The notes: generated from the letters alone by a model not told the origin. Counted from the stretch's first letter, positions 18,321 to 27,894 are shown. The stretch: 64,000 bases of DNA from JABMQB01 sp963678235 (GCA_963678235.1 OY782766.1:496001-560000), one strand, 5' to 3'. Translations and numbers: made by a program.

Positions 18321-19373
18321 ATGCAAGTAATACTTGGTATTATCTATCACTCCCTTGGTGGTTTTGCTTCAGGAAGTTTCTACATGCCCTACAATAAGGT
18401 GAAAAAATGGTCATGGGAAACTTATTGGATTGTTGGGGGCTTGTTTTCCTGGCTTATTGTTCCGCCAATTGCTGCTTACCTAACGGCACCAAATTTTATT
18501 GAAATTATCCGCTCAACTTCTGGCAGTGTATTAAATTTTACCTACATGATGGGATTGCTGTGGGGGATTGGCGGTTTAACCTACGGATTGGGCGTACGTT
18601 ATCTTGGAATGTCGCTGGGCAACTCGGTTACTCTGGGATTCTGTGCTGCTTTTGGTGCGATTGTTCCATCTATTTATTACAACATTAACCCAACCGAAGG
18701 CAAAGTTTCATTCACCGATATGATGGCAACCAACGGGGGGCAATTGGTTTTATTGGGGGTATTGGTTTGCCTTATCGGAATTGCAATCTCAGGCAGGGCA
18801 GGAATGCTTAAAGAAAAAGAAATTTCGGTAGAAGAAAGCAAAAAAAGCGTTGCAGAGTTTAGCTTGGTTAAAGGATTAATCATTGCAATTATTTCTGGTA
18901 TTTTAAGTTCATTTATGAATTTCGGGATTGAGTCTGGCAAACCTATGGCTGATGCTGCAGTAGCTTCAGGAAATAATCCTCTTTTTGCTAATAACGTTTC
19001 TTATGTAATTATTATGTGGGGAGGTTTAACAACCAACCTGGTTTGGACCACAATCCTAAGCATAAAAAACAAATCGTATGGTGATTTTGTAGATTCATCT
19101 TCGCCAATCGCAAAAAACCTTTTATTTTCAGCTTTGGCGGGAACAACCTGGTTCCTTCAGTTTTTCTTTTACGGAATGGGTGAAAGTAAAATGGGCAATG
19201 GAGCAAGTTCTTGGATTTTGCACATGTCAACCATTATCCTTACAGCAAACATGTGGGGAATTTACCGTAAAGAATGGAAGGGCGTTAGCAAAAAGACCAA
19301 AATGACGATTACGGTAGGGATAACGGTAATTATTCTTTCCGTATTCCTTGTAGGAATTGGTAATTCAATGTAA
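18321..19373 (+). CDS. rhaT: L-rhamnose/proton symporter RhaT
   Basis: 350 residues, a polytopic membrane protein with about ten hydrophobic segments. The opening (GIIYHSLGGFASGSFYMPY then KVKKWSWETYW) is the conserved RhaT signature, and MGLLWGIGGLTYGLGVRYLGMS is the next conserved block. It imports L-rhamnose with protons across the inner membrane. It is the first gene of the plus-strand operon rhaT-rhaM-rhaA, with 17 bp to rhaM. Length and topology are normal. Confidence 0.92.
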   Translation: MQVILGIIYHSLGGFASGSFYMPYNKVKKWSWETYWIVGGLFSWLIVPPIAAYLTAPNFIEIIRSTSGSVLNFTYMMGLLWGIGGLTYGLGVRYLGMSLGNSVTLGFCAAFGAIVPSIYYNINPTEGKVSFTDMMATNGGQLVLLGVLVCLIGIAISGRAGMLKEKEISVEESKKSVAEFSLVKGLIIAIISGILSSFMNFGIESGKPMADAAVASGNNPLFANNVSYVIIMWGGLTTNLVWTTILSIKNKSYGDFVDSSSPIAKNLLFSALAGTTWFLQFFFYGMGESKMGNGASSWILHMSTIILTANMWGIYRKEWKGVSKKTKMTITVGITVIILSVFLVGIGNSM

Positions 19374-19390
19374 GCTTAAATCCAAAAGCG

Positions 19391-19705
19391 ATGAAAAGGC
19401 TGGCTTTTAAAATGTACCTTAAAGAAGGTCAAAAGGAAGAATATATAAAACGGCATAACGAAATATGGCCGGAGTTGAAACAACTTTTAAAAGAGGCAGG
19501 TATAAGCAATTATTCCATTTTCTTAGATGAGGAAACCAATACCTTGTTTGCATTTCAGCAATTAGAAGGAGATGGTGGTTCACAGGATTTGGGGCAAACT
19601 GAAATTGTACAAAAATGGTGGGCTTATATGGCTGATATTATGGATACAAACCCGGATAATTCGCCGGTGTCAAAAGAATTAGAAGAAGTTTTTTACATGC
19701 AATAA
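19391..19705 (+). CDS. rhaM: L-rhamnose mutarotase RhaM
   Basis: 104 residues, the normal length. It starts MKRLAFKMYLKEGQKEEYIKRH, followed by EIWPELKQLLKEAGISNYSIFLDEE and a WW-containing segment (VQKWWAYMADIM), the ferredoxin-like fold pattern of the RhaM/YiiL family. It interconverts the alpha and beta anomers of L-rhamnose in the cytoplasm before isomerisation. It lies between rhaT (17 bp) and rhaA (10 bp), a tightly packed operon. Confidence 0.92.
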   Translation: MKRLAFKMYLKEGQKEEYIKRHNEIWPELKQLLKEAGISNYSIFLDEETNTLFAFQQLEGDGGSQDLGQTEIVQKWWAYMADIMDTNPDNSPVSKELEEVFYMQ

Positions 19706-19715
19706 ATCAAATAAA

Positions 19716-20984
19716 ATGGCAAACTTAGAATTAGTTAAAAAGGCATACGCCTTGGCAAAAGAACAATATGCAGAGTTAGGAATTGATACCGATCAGGTAC
19801 TAAAAGATATGGAGAAGGTAGTCATTAGTTTGCATTGCTGGCAAACCGATGATGTTGGTGGTTTTGAAACTCCTGATGCTGAGCTTTCAGGTGGTGGTAT
19901 ACAGGCAACCGGTAATTATCCCGGTAAGGCAAAAAGTATTGCCGAAATGCGAGGCGACCTTGAAAAAGTACTTTCATTGCTGCCCGGAAAACATCGCTTA
20001 AACCTGCATGCCATTTATGGCGATTTTGGAGGCGAATTTGTTGATCGTGACCAAATTGAAGTTAAACATTACCAAAGCTGGATTGACTGGTGTAAAAAAC
20101 AAGGCATCGGTATGGATTTTAATGCCTCTTGTTTTTCACATCCAAAAGCAGATTCAGGATTTACATTGTCATCGAAAGATGAAGAAACCCGCAAATTTTG
20201 GGTTGAGCATTTAAAAAGGTGCCGTGAAATATCTGCAGAGTTTGGAAAACAATTGGGTACACCCTGTGTCCATAATACCTGGATTCCGGATGGCTCTAAA
20301 GACACCCCAATCGATAGAAATGGGTACCGTGAATTGTTAAAAAAGTCGTTGGATGAAGCAATGGCTGTTGACTACCCAAAAGAATACATGAAAGATGCGG
20401 TTGAAAGTAAATTGTTTGGGATTGGTGCTGAATCAATGACCGTTGGTTCGCATGATTTTTATTTGGGATACGCCATTAGCCGTAACAAATTGATTTGTTT
20501 AGACAATGGGCATTTTCATCCGACCGAGCAGGTTGGCGATAAAATCTCATCATGCCTTCAATTTGTTGATGAAGTCCTGTTGCACGTTACACGTCCAATC
20601 CGTTGGGATTCAGACCATGTGGTTACACTGAATGAAGATGTGCAATTAATTGCTTCCGAAGTGGTGCGAAATAATTTCTTCGATCGTGTAAATGTGGGGC
20701 TTGATTTCTTCGATGCTTCAATAAATCGTATTGGTGCTTATGTTGTGGGTACCAGGGCTGCTAAAAAAGCATTTATGATTGCCATGCTTGAACCTACTGC
20801 TACCATCAAACAAATGGAAGAAGCAGGCCAGAACTTTGAACGGTTGGCAATGTTGGAAGAGCTAAAAACCAAACCTTTTGGCGCAGTATGGGATTACTAT
20901 TGCTTACAGAACAACGTGCCTGTGGGTGAAGATTATATCGCTGAAATTCAAAAATACGAACAGGAAATTTTATCAAAACGATAG
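19716..20984 (+). CDS. rhaA: L-rhamnose isomerase
   Basis: 422 residues, the usual length. It converts L-rhamnose to L-rhamnulose with divalent metal ions. Conserved blocks include VISLHCWQTDDVGGFE near the N terminus, LHAIYGDFGGEFVDRD, FNASCFSHPKADSGFTLSS, the metal-site region CLDNGHFHPTEQVGDK and the substrate-binding RPIRWDSDHVV. The start ATG at 19716 follows rhaM by 10 bp. A hairpin with a T-run directly follows the stop and may reduce transcription into the aldolase gene. Confidence 0.95.
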   Translation: MANLELVKKAYALAKEQYAELGIDTDQVLKDMEKVVISLHCWQTDDVGGFETPDAELSGGGIQATGNYPGKAKSIAEMRGDLEKVLSLLPGKHRLNLHAIYGDFGGEFVDRDQIEVKHYQSWIDWCKKQGIGMDFNASCFSHPKADSGFTLSSKDEETRKFWVEHLKRCREISAEFGKQLGTPCVHNTWIPDGSKDTPIDRNGYRELLKKSLDEAMAVDYPKEYMKDAVESKLFGIGAESMTVGSHDFYLGYAISRNKLICLDNGHFHPTEQVGDKISSCLQFVDEVLLHVTRPIRWDSDHVVTLNEDVQLIASEVVRNNFFDRVNVGLDFFDASINRIGAYVVGTRAAKKAFMIAMLEPTATIKQMEEAGQNFERLAMLEELKTKPFGAVWDYYCLQNNVPVGEDYIAEIQKYEQEILSKR

Positions 20985-20995
20985 TGTAAAATAAT

Positions 20996-21027
20996 GGAAA
21001 GGAGTTTTATCAACTTCTTTCCTCTTT
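20996..21027 (+). terminator. terminator or partial attenuator inside the rhamnose operon
   Basis: GGAAAGGAGTT pairs with AACTTCTTTCC (one G-T pair) around TTATC and is followed by TCTTTTT. It lies 12 bp after the rhaA stop and 27 bp before the next ATG on the same strand. It probably sets a polarity step between the uptake/isomerase genes and the aldolase/kinase genes. Confidence 0.55.
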
Positions 21028-21053
21028 TTACAATCTAAATAGGAATAATTGAA

Positions 21054-22175
21054 ATGGACAAGAATGTAAAAGACTTAGTAGAAGTTTCCCGGTTTTATGG
21101 AAACAATCCGGCATTTGTGATTGCCGGAGGCGGAAATACTTCGTATAAAAGTGCCGATAAGTTATGGGTAAAAGCAAGCGGCTCATCAATGGCTACTATT
21201 GATGAGGGTGGGTTTGTTTGCCTTTCGAGGGAAAAATTAAGCACCATCGTAACAAAAAGTTATAGCCTTGATTCAACCGAACGAGAAGCGCAGGTTAAGA
21301 AAGATTTGCACGATGCAATTCTTTATCCTGCAGATAAAAGGCCTTCAGTGGAGACCTCGATGCACGAAATTATTGAATACCCATTTGTGGTGCACACGCA
21401 CCCGACTTTGGTAAATGCCCTGATGTGCTCAAATAATGCAAAGGAAACGACCAAAGAGTTGTTTGGCGAAGAAGCATTATTTGTTGAATATACCGATCCG
21501 GGTTATGTCCTGTTCAAAAAAGTTGAATCGGAATTGATCAAAGCACGTGCTAAGTTTGGCAAAGAACCAACCCTAATTTTTTTAGAGAACCACGGTGTAT
21601 TTGTTGGGGCTGATTCTGCCGAAGAAATTAAGTCGGTTTATGCAAACCTAATGGAAATATTACAGGGAAAAATTGTAAACGAACTCCCTTCTGTGGAGGA
21701 AATTGCTTTGGGCGATCAGGGAAATGAATATCTGGCTTCCCTTAAAAAAGAGGTCCTTTCAGAATCGGGTGCAGTTCTGTTTAAAAATAATGAACTTGTT
21801 CAAAAATTTGTGGCGTCGCGTGAAGCGTTCGAAAAAGTAAATTATCCATTTACGCCCGATGACATCGTTTATTGTAAATCGAAATACCTTTTTGTTTCGC
21901 AAAATCAGGAAGAACTTGCAAATGGCATCAAGGAGTTTACCAAGCAAAATGGTTATGCCCCTAAAGTAGTTGCTATTCAAGGGCTTGGGGTGTTAACGAT
22001 CGAAGAAAACGAAAAGTCGGCTCAAACCGTTCAAGACGTTTTCCTGAATATGATGAAAGTGAGTTTTTATGCCGAAAGTTTTGGTGGGCAACAGTTTATG
22101 ACCCAGGCTCAGATTGATTTTATCGATAATTGGGAAGTTGAAAATTACAGGCGCCAGGTGGCAAAAAAGGGGTAA
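21054..22175 (+). CDS. class II aldolase (rhamnulose-1-phosphate aldolase-like)
   Basis: 373 residues. The first ~220 residues are a class II aldolase/adducin domain: GGGNTSYKS, WVKASGSSM, ETSMHEII, the zinc pair HTH in VVHTHPTL, and a third histidine in LENHGVFVG. The closest pattern I know is the aldolase half of the bifunctional RhaD/YuxG aldolase-dehydrogenase, but the dehydrogenase half is absent; the last ~150 residues contain KYLFVSQNQEELANGI and a short tail. In the rhamnose pathway it would split L-rhamnulose-1-phosphate into dihydroxyacetone phosphate and L-lactaldehyde. Position between the isomerase and kinase genes supports this. Confidence 0.75.
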   Translation: MDKNVKDLVEVSRFYGNNPAFVIAGGGNTSYKSADKLWVKASGSSMATIDEGGFVCLSREKLSTIVTKSYSLDSTEREAQVKKDLHDAILYPADKRPSVETSMHEIIEYPFVVHTHPTLVNALMCSNNAKETTKELFGEEALFVEYTDPGYVLFKKVESELIKARAKFGKEPTLIFLENHGVFVGADSAEEIKSVYANLMEILQGKIVNELPSVEEIALGDQGNEYLASLKKEVLSESGAVLFKNNELVQKFVASREAFEKVNYPFTPDDIVYCKSKYLFVSQNQEELANGIKEFTKQNGYAPKVVAIQGLGVLTIEENEKSAQTVQDVFLNMMKVSFYAESFGGQQFMTQAQIDFIDNWEVENYRRQVAKKG

Positions 22176-22227
22176 TTTATTGGTGAAAACCAAATAAAAC
22201 TAAAGTAGAATCTATTTTGAACGACGT

Positions 22228-23601
22228 ATGAAAAAAAAGGTAATCGCCATATTTGATATCGGAAAAACCAATAAAAAAATCCTCCTGTTCGATGAAAACC
22301 TGAAAGTGGTATCTTGCATTGAAGAGGAATTTAAAACCAGTGTTGATGAAGATTCGGTGGAGTGCGATGATATTGATTTAATTGAAGTTTGGATGAAATC
22401 AACCCTGGAGGAAATTATTAAAGGGGATGAGTTCGAACTGAAAGCCGTAAATTTTTCGACTTATGGTGCCTCCCTGGCATTTTTAGATGAAGTAGGACAG
22501 CGTTTGACCCCAATCTATAATTATTTAAAGGAAGTACCGGAATCGATTCAATCAGAGCTGTTTGAAAAATATGGTGGTGAGGAAGAATTTTGCAGGAAAA
22601 CGGCGAGCCCAAAGCTTGGGCTATTGTTAAATTCGGGAATACAGATGCTTTGGTTAAAAAAAGAAAAGCCGGAAGTATTTAATAAAGTAAAATCGATTTT
22701 GCACTTTCCGCAGTATCTATCTTATCTGTTAACGAACAAGGTTGTTTCTGAGCCAACATCAATTGGGTGCCACACTTTTATGTGGGATTTTGATTCGAAT
22801 TGTTACCACGAGTGGATTAAAAATGAGGGTTTTAACCTACCCGAACCAATTCCAAATACAAATACATTTGCAACTTCTCTTGCCGGGAAAGATTTTGTTA
22901 CAGGTATCGGTATCCACGATAGTTCGTCTTCTTTGGTCCCGTATTTAAAAGGGAGCAAAGAAAAGTTTATTCTGGTGTCAACCGGAACCTGGTGTATCAA
23001 TATGAACCCGTTTAACAATTCTCCTCTCAGTTCGGAACAATTAAAGAATGATTGCCTTTCAAACCTGAGCATTGAACAGCAGGCAGTTAAATCTTCACGT
23101 TTGTTTATGGGTTACATTCACGATGTGAATACCGATTATCTTTGTTCCCATTTTCAGGTTGATACCAAATGCTATAAGGAAATTGAAACCGATAGCAAGC
23201 TAATTGAAGGGTTTTTAAAACTGGGAAAAACCAATAAAGTTTTCTTTGAAGACGGCATGCCTAAAGATTACGTCGATAAATCGGTTGATTTAAGCCAGTT
23301 TAAAGATTTTAAGGAAGCATATCACCGTTTGATGTTCGATTTGGCAATTCTTGATGCAGAATCAATTGATTTGGTTTCGGATGATGGCGACGGCACAAAA
23401 AGCATTTATGTTTCCGGTGGTTTCGCCCGCAACGAGATATTTGTTCGTATGTTGGCAACCTTATATCCAAATAAAGAGGTGTTTACCACCGAAATTGATA
23501 ATTCGAGTGCTATGGGTGCAGCCTTGGTAATTTGGGATTCAATCGCTGGCGAAACACTGCCGGACATTGATCTGGGATTAAAAAAGTGGAAATCATTTTA
23601 A
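22228..23601 (+). CDS. FGGY-family sugar kinase, probable L-rhamnulokinase
   Basis: 457 residues. It starts with the ATP-binding phosphate-1 motif IFDIGKTNKKILLFD and has LVSTGTWCINMNP in the middle and IYVSGGFARNEIFVRML with DNSSAMGAALVI near the C terminus, the FGGY kinase layout in the actin-like fold. It probably phosphorylates L-rhamnulose at O1 with ATP in the cytoplasm. It is 52 bp downstream of the aldolase gene. Fuculose or xylulose kinases share this fold, so specificity rests on gene context. Confidence 0.8.
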   Translation: MKKKVIAIFDIGKTNKKILLFDENLKVVSCIEEEFKTSVDEDSVECDDIDLIEVWMKSTLEEIIKGDEFELKAVNFSTYGASLAFLDEVGQRLTPIYNYLKEVPESIQSELFEKYGGEEEFCRKTASPKLGLLLNSGIQMLWLKKEKPEVFNKVKSILHFPQYLSYLLTNKVVSEPTSIGCHTFMWDFDSNCYHEWIKNEGFNLPEPIPNTNTFATSLAGKDFVTGIGIHDSSSSLVPYLKGSKEKFILVSTGTWCINMNPFNNSPLSSEQLKNDCLSNLSIEQQAVKSSRLFMGYIHDVNTDYLCSHFQVDTKCYKEIETDSKLIEGFLKLGKTNKVFFEDGMPKDYVDKSVDLSQFKDFKEAYHRLMFDLAILDAESIDLVSDDGDGTKSIYVSGGFARNEIFVRMLATLYPNKEVFTTEIDNSSAMGAALVIWDSIAGETLPDIDLGLKKWKSF

Positions 23602-23874
23602 AATAAGAAAATTCGGAGATTTGATTATCCTCTTTCAAACCATGGAGTATTTTTATCAGCTTCAATTTTGTTCAAGGCAAAATCACGAATTTTCATTATT
23701 TACCCCTCTGTCAGCCTTCCGGCTGACATCTCCCCTAAAAGAGGAGAATAGCAGGAAAGCTCGATGTGAACCACGAGGAACTATTTGATTAATTAAAACT
23801 ATAGAGGTAGGAAATCGGATGGGTATTTTTTGAAGCCCATTAAATTTCTTACCTTTTCCATTTTATAATCGTTG
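23602..23874. other. intergenic stretch with a palindromic repeat
   Basis: 273 bp between the kinase and the two-domain aldolase gene. It contains the repeat at 23702-23748 and otherwise AT-rich sequence with no protein-like frame. A TAnnTTTG-like promoter was looked for and none is convincing. Confidence 0.4.
23702..23748. repeat. short palindromic repeat
   Basis: TGTCAGCC/GGCTGACA (23709-23728, loop TTCC) is a perfect 8-bp hairpin, followed by CTCCCCTAAAAGAGGAG, a second small hairpin. The CCCCTCTGTC...GACATCTCCCCT arrangement is one I remember as a dispersed intergenic repeat in Bacteroidota. It may act as a weak terminator after the kinase gene. Confidence 0.5.
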
Positions 23875-25170
23875 ATGAATATGCACAATATGGATCTTTT
23901 GCCTCCGGCAGAACAGATTGTAATGGTACTGCAACGGATTTACGACATGGGTATGACCACATCATCGGGTGGAAATATTTCCATAATCGAAGAAAATGGC
24001 GACATTTGGGTAAGCCCATCCGGGGTTGATAAAGGCAACTTAACCGCAAAGGACATGTGTTGTATAAAACCTGATGGTACGATTATCGGTCGGCATAAAC
24101 CATCTTCAGAATATCCATTCCATAAAGCAATTTACGAGGTTCGATCGGATATAAAAGCAATCGTGCATGCCCATTCATCGTCGTTGGTTGCTTTAAGTAC
24201 GGTTCATAAAATCCCGAATGTTAGCATTACTCCTAAAAGTTACCAGGAATGTGGTTCGATTGGTTACTGTGGTTTTGCAATTCCTGGTAGTAACGAACTT
24301 GGGAGAATTGTTGCCGATGCTTTCAAAAACCAAAAGTATTTGTCAATAATTATGGAAAACCACGGGGTTGTTGTTGGTGGAAAGCGTCTATCGGAAGCCT
24401 ATGCCCGGTTCGAAAATATTGAATATACCGCAGAAACAATCGTTCATGCGAAAGCCATTGGAGAGGTAAATTATTTGGAGAAAGACCAGTTATTAAAAGG
24501 AGCTATACAAAGCCCAGGGAATTCTGGAACCGAGAATCAAGGTTTAAATCCTGATGAAGATAATATCAGGGAAAATATATGTAGGATAGCTGCGCGAGCC
24601 TGTAAGCAAAAATTGCTGTTCGGAACTATGGGAACAATTTCGGTTCGCTTAAACGATCAGGAATTTTTAATTACGCCGCCGAATGTTCCATTATGGAAAT
24701 TAAAGCCGGAGAATTTGACGAAAGTAAAAGCTTCACAATTTGCGGAAAATCAAAATTCGTTCGATGATTTATTTAAATATAATGCGATTTACATGCAAAA
24801 CCCTCAAATCAACTCCATCATTTTTGCCTATCCTCCAAACCTAATGGCTTATGGCATAAGCGATGTCGAATTTTGTGTAAGGACCATTCCGGAGAGTTAT
24901 TTCACCTTATTGGATATACCTGAACTTCCATTTGATTCATCCTATATTGGAAAGGATTCCATTCCTGTTACTTTTGGAAAAGAAGTCAGGGCAGTGTTGG
25001 TTCAAAATGACTGTTTTATAGTTACTGGTAATCAACTTTTGGAAACTTTTGATCGCTTGGAGGTTGCTGAATTCAGTGCAAAGTCATTACGCATTTCTCA
25101 GAATTTGGGAAGCATGGTTCCTATGGATCAGGATGCCATAAATGCTTTGAGGGATAAATATGTAAAATAG
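23875..25170 (+). CDS. tandem class II aldolase-like protein, second domain degenerate
   Basis: 431 residues from the ATG at 23875 (a TTG precedes it by one codon). The first half is a full class II aldolase domain: TSSGGNISI, VSPSGVDKG, SEYPFHKAIY, the zinc pair in VHAHSSSLVALS, and ENHGVVVGG. The second half repeats the fold (GTMGTISVRL, ITPPNVPLWKLKP, FKYNAIYMQNP, VQNDCFIVTG), but the HxH pair is replaced by FAYPPNL and the ENHG histidine by NDC, so it cannot bind zinc in the usual way. It may be the second aldolase of the rhamnose pathway or act on a related sugar phosphate. Confidence 0.7.
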   Translation: MNMHNMDLLPPAEQIVMVLQRIYDMGMTTSSGGNISIIEENGDIWVSPSGVDKGNLTAKDMCCIKPDGTIIGRHKPSSEYPFHKAIYEVRSDIKAIVHAHSSSLVALSTVHKIPNVSITPKSYQECGSIGYCGFAIPGSNELGRIVADAFKNQKYLSIIMENHGVVVGGKRLSEAYARFENIEYTAETIVHAKAIGEVNYLEKDQLLKGAIQSPGNSGTENQGLNPDEDNIRENICRIAARACKQKLLFGTMGTISVRLNDQEFLITPPNVPLWKLKPENLTKVKASQFAENQNSFDDLFKYNAIYMQNPQINSIIFAYPPNLMAYGISDVEFCVRTIPESYFTLLDIPELPFDSSYIGKDSIPVTFGKEVRAVLVQNDCFIVTGNQLLETFDRLEVAEFSAKSLRISQNLGSMVPMDQDAINALRDKYVK

Positions 25171-25178
25171 GATAGGGC

Positions 25179-25427
25179 TTAGCACCTACCTCTTGCGCAG
25201 GGACTATTTGTAACGAAGAATCCAAGGAAAATACCAAAAGCCATAGTTTTAAGAATTTCTCCAACAGTGAATTCCGAGAGGGCTTTATCTTCTGCAAAAT
25301 AATAATAGACCAAAGCACCAATGGCACCAATTAGCATGTAAATAAGTGTTTTCCTGGTGTGTGGCAAAGCTAATTTTCGTTTAAGCCAGCTTCCTTCTTG
25401 TTTTATCTCTAATTTTTTAAATTCCAT
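25179..25427 (-). CDS. small predicted membrane protein
   Basis: 82 residues on the minus strand, convergent with the aldolase gene (8 bp apart). A Lys-rich N terminus (EFKKLEIKQEGSWLKRKL) is followed by two hydrophobic segments, TLIYMLIGAIGALVYYYF and TMAFGIFLGFFVTNS, giving a likely two-pass inner membrane protein. It ends in PCARGRC. No family was recognised. The start ATG at 25425-25427 fits the positive-inside rule. Confidence 0.55.
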   Translation of the reverse strand: MEFKKLEIKQEGSWLKRKLALPHTRKTLIYMLIGAIGALVYYYFAEDKALSEFTVGEILKTMAFGIFLGFFVTNSPCARGRC

Positions 25428-25521
25428 TTTGTAATATATAAATATATAGATACAAATATATGTATTTTTTTTGTTCCTGTAAGAATATGTGCTAGGGGAG
25501 CTTTAATAATTAGTTTATGTT

Positions 25522-26451
25522 CTAACGAAATTGGATAATAATAAATTCACAAATCTCCTGAAAGGCTTTCTTGGCTTCAGGGAACAGAGGAGTTAACAGA
25601 GGAAAGGCATGGATCATATTTTCCCACTCTTTAAAAGTAACTTCGACGCCTTCAATTTTAGCTTTACCCGCAATATTAACACAATCGTCGTAATGAATTT
25701 CATGTGTGCCAACACAAACGTATAATGGAGGTAATCCCTTTAAATCACCAAATTGAGGGGATAAAAGTGGATTTGTAGGATCGTTGTCCGAAATATAAAA
25801 GTTTGCCCAGTATGTCCATGAGCCCATGAGCGCCACATCGTTTTTGGCATTATAAATAAATGAACTGGTTTTGCACCTTAAATCGGTAATTGGTGAAATG
25901 GAAAATGCAGCCTTAGGCAATGGAATGTTGTTTTCTTTTAAGGCAAGTAGTAAGGACAAGGTTAAGGTGGCTCCCGCCGATTCGCCACCAACAATAATAT
26001 CACTAGGTTTATATCCCTGCTTAAGAATACATTTATATGCTGTGACACAATCATCGAGTGGGGCGGGGAAAGGATTTTCCGGTGCTAAACGATAATCAAA
26101 TACCAGTGATTTTAATTGACATTTGTTTGCAAATTTAGCCACATGCATCCGGTGGGTTATGCAAGAGCCAGAAATAAAACCACCACCATGAATATAAAAT
26201 AGGATTTTGTCTTTCAGAGGATTCTGCGGAATTATCCATTCTGCATTTATACCATCAAGGGAGGTTTCCTCAACCGAAATATTTTTAGGTAATTTAATCC
26301 TGGCAGATGCTTTATCGATACTATCACGGAAATCCTGCACCGAGAAATTTTCATCGACAACTTCCGGCTTTAACTTCAATTTGAATAAATGCCTATGCTT
26401 AATTAAACCAATTATTATTTTGCTACGAATGCTTTGCATGGTTCTGTTCAT
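25522..26451 (-). CDS. alpha/beta-hydrolase, hormone-sensitive-lipase-type esterase
   Basis: 309 residues from the ATG at 26449-26451; an in-frame TTG lies five codons upstream. It carries the HSL-family oxyanion motif YIHGGGFISGS, the nucleophile elbow GGESAGATLTL, the acid region CVGTHEIHYDD and the catalytic His in NMIHAFPLL. No signal peptide, so it is probably cytoplasmic. The family hydrolyses short-chain acyl esters. It is alone, with about 95 bp to the gene downstream on one side and 186 bp on the other. Confidence 0.85.
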   Translation of the reverse strand: MNRTMQSIRSKIIIGLIKHRHLFKLKLKPEVVDENFSVQDFRDSIDKASARIKLPKNISVEETSLDGINAEWIIPQNPLKDKILFYIHGGGFISGSCITHRMHVAKFANKCQLKSLVFDYRLAPENPFPAPLDDCVTAYKCILKQGYKPSDIIVGGESAGATLTLSLLLALKENNIPLPKAAFSISPITDLRCKTSSFIYNAKNDVALMGSWTYWANFYISDNDPTNPLLSPQFGDLKGLPPLYVCVGTHEIHYDDCVNIAGKAKIEGVEVTFKEWENMIHAFPLLTPLFPEAKKAFQEICEFIIIQFR

Positions 26452-26652
26452 TATAATTCGCTGCAAAAGTCCTAAATTTCTTTTAAGAAAAAATTCACCT
26501 ATGTTAATTTTTTGGATGTTTTTTCACATCAAATAAAATCGAAATCAAAACTAATGGCTTTTTCGATTTTGAGAAATATAGCACAATTGCTTTGACAATA
26601 TTATTTAAAATGAAACTGTGCTTGCTTTATGTTTTTTATGGATAAATATTCA

Positions 26653-27894
26653 TTATAAATCCCGAAGTCCATTTTCGATGTATTCGTATTGCCAAATTTT
26701 AAATAAAAATGGATCGTTTGGTATTTCATCATGCTCATTATCAATTAATTTCATAACTACATTCGCATCTTCTTCGGATAAATTGTTTTCCGTATATTGA
26801 TTCACTATTTTAAAGGATTGAGCAGTTCCTTGAATATCAATTACCGATTCATCAGCCGAACCAAGGGTTTTATTGAAAAGCTTAAGGCTTTTATAAGACA
26901 GGTTTTTTCCGTCGAATTCGCGAAGAAAACCATTTTCGGTTAAAAGGGAACCTGGAACTATTTTTTTAGTGATAGTTTTTCTATATCCGGCTTTTTGAAA
27001 GCGGTTTTTAAAATGAAAAGAGCAATAATTGATTCCAATATCGAAACCTGCTTCCTGAACCTCTTTAATAATTTCTAGTGCTGCTATTTCCGAATCCAAA
27101 ACCAAAGGCCTTTCTTCACTTATAATGCTGTATTTTCGCTGAATTAGTTTAGTGGCATTGTGCGGTGTAAGCCTGAGTTGATGTAAGTTTAAGTTGGTCA
27201 CACCTGATTTGACCATTTCAGGGATCAAGGCAATTATGAGATCCTTTTTTTCGGGAATGGCAGGAATCTCTATAGTAATATTTGGGATAATATTTTTTGC
27301 GAGTTTTACTTTATCTAAACGATAATTGGTAGCGCCAATGTCGAAACGGATTTCATTAAGGTTCAAATCAGCTAAAGCCTGCAATTTAGCTTTGTCTGCT
27401 AAAATTCCATTGGTGTACATCCAAATATAAAGATCTGGTTTGCATTTTTGCCTTAAGGTTTTTAAAAACTCCAGCACTCGTTCAAAGTATAACAGAGGCT
27501 CGCCGCCGCTAAAACTTACGCCATCAAAATCGAAATAATTGATATAATCAGCATATTCTCCGGGGCTTGCAAAATCCAGTCCTTGTGTGGATGGCAGTTC
27601 GTCATTTAATTGCGGGGTAGGGCAATAAAAGCACTTTGCATTGCATTTATTGGTGATAAACAAACAGCTCCACTTTCCCGAACCGCAAATCTGGCAACCT
27701 TTCGAAATATGGTTCACGTAGGGTTTGGTTGATTTAAAAAGAGGCTTAGTTTTTATTTCGTGCAAAATACTTGCTCTTTTCGTTTGATGGGTATCGATGG
27801 TATAAAAATTTGCCCAGTTAATATTGGGGAAATTCGAGAAATCATGTTTGTTCTTTGAAATTAACGAGTTAATCCACTGGTATTTAGCTTCCAT
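26653..27894 (-). CDS. radical SAM enzyme of unknown function
   Basis: 413 residues from the ATG at 27892-27894; a longer TTG-started form is less likely. The radical SAM cluster motif CNAKCFYC (Cx3Cx2C) follows CLFITNK and is preceded by an extra cysteine group, CQICGSGKWSC, which may bind a second metal site. A SGGEPLL motif for S-adenosylmethionine binding follows, then a TIM-barrel-like region with MYTNGIL and EIRFDIGATNY. The closest general resemblance is to activating-enzyme-like radical SAM proteins. Substrate and partner are not evident from neighbours. Confidence 0.8.
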   Translation of the reverse strand: MEAKYQWINSLISKNKHDFSNFPNINWANFYTIDTHQTKRASILHEIKTKPLFKSTKPYVNHISKGCQICGSGKWSCLFITNKCNAKCFYCPTPQLNDELPSTQGLDFASPGEYADYINYFDFDGVSFSGGEPLLYFERVLEFLKTLRQKCKPDLYIWMYTNGILADKAKLQALADLNLNEIRFDIGATNYRLDKVKLAKNIIPNITIEIPAIPEKKDLIIALIPEMVKSGVTNLNLHQLRLTPHNATKLIQRKYSIISEERPLVLDSEIAALEIIKEVQEAGFDIGINYCSFHFKNRFQKAGYRKTITKKIVPGSLLTENGFLREFDGKNLSYKSLKLFNKTLGSADESVIDIQGTAQSFKIVNQYTENNLSEEDANVVMKLIDNEHDEIPNDPFLFKIWQYEYIENGLRDL

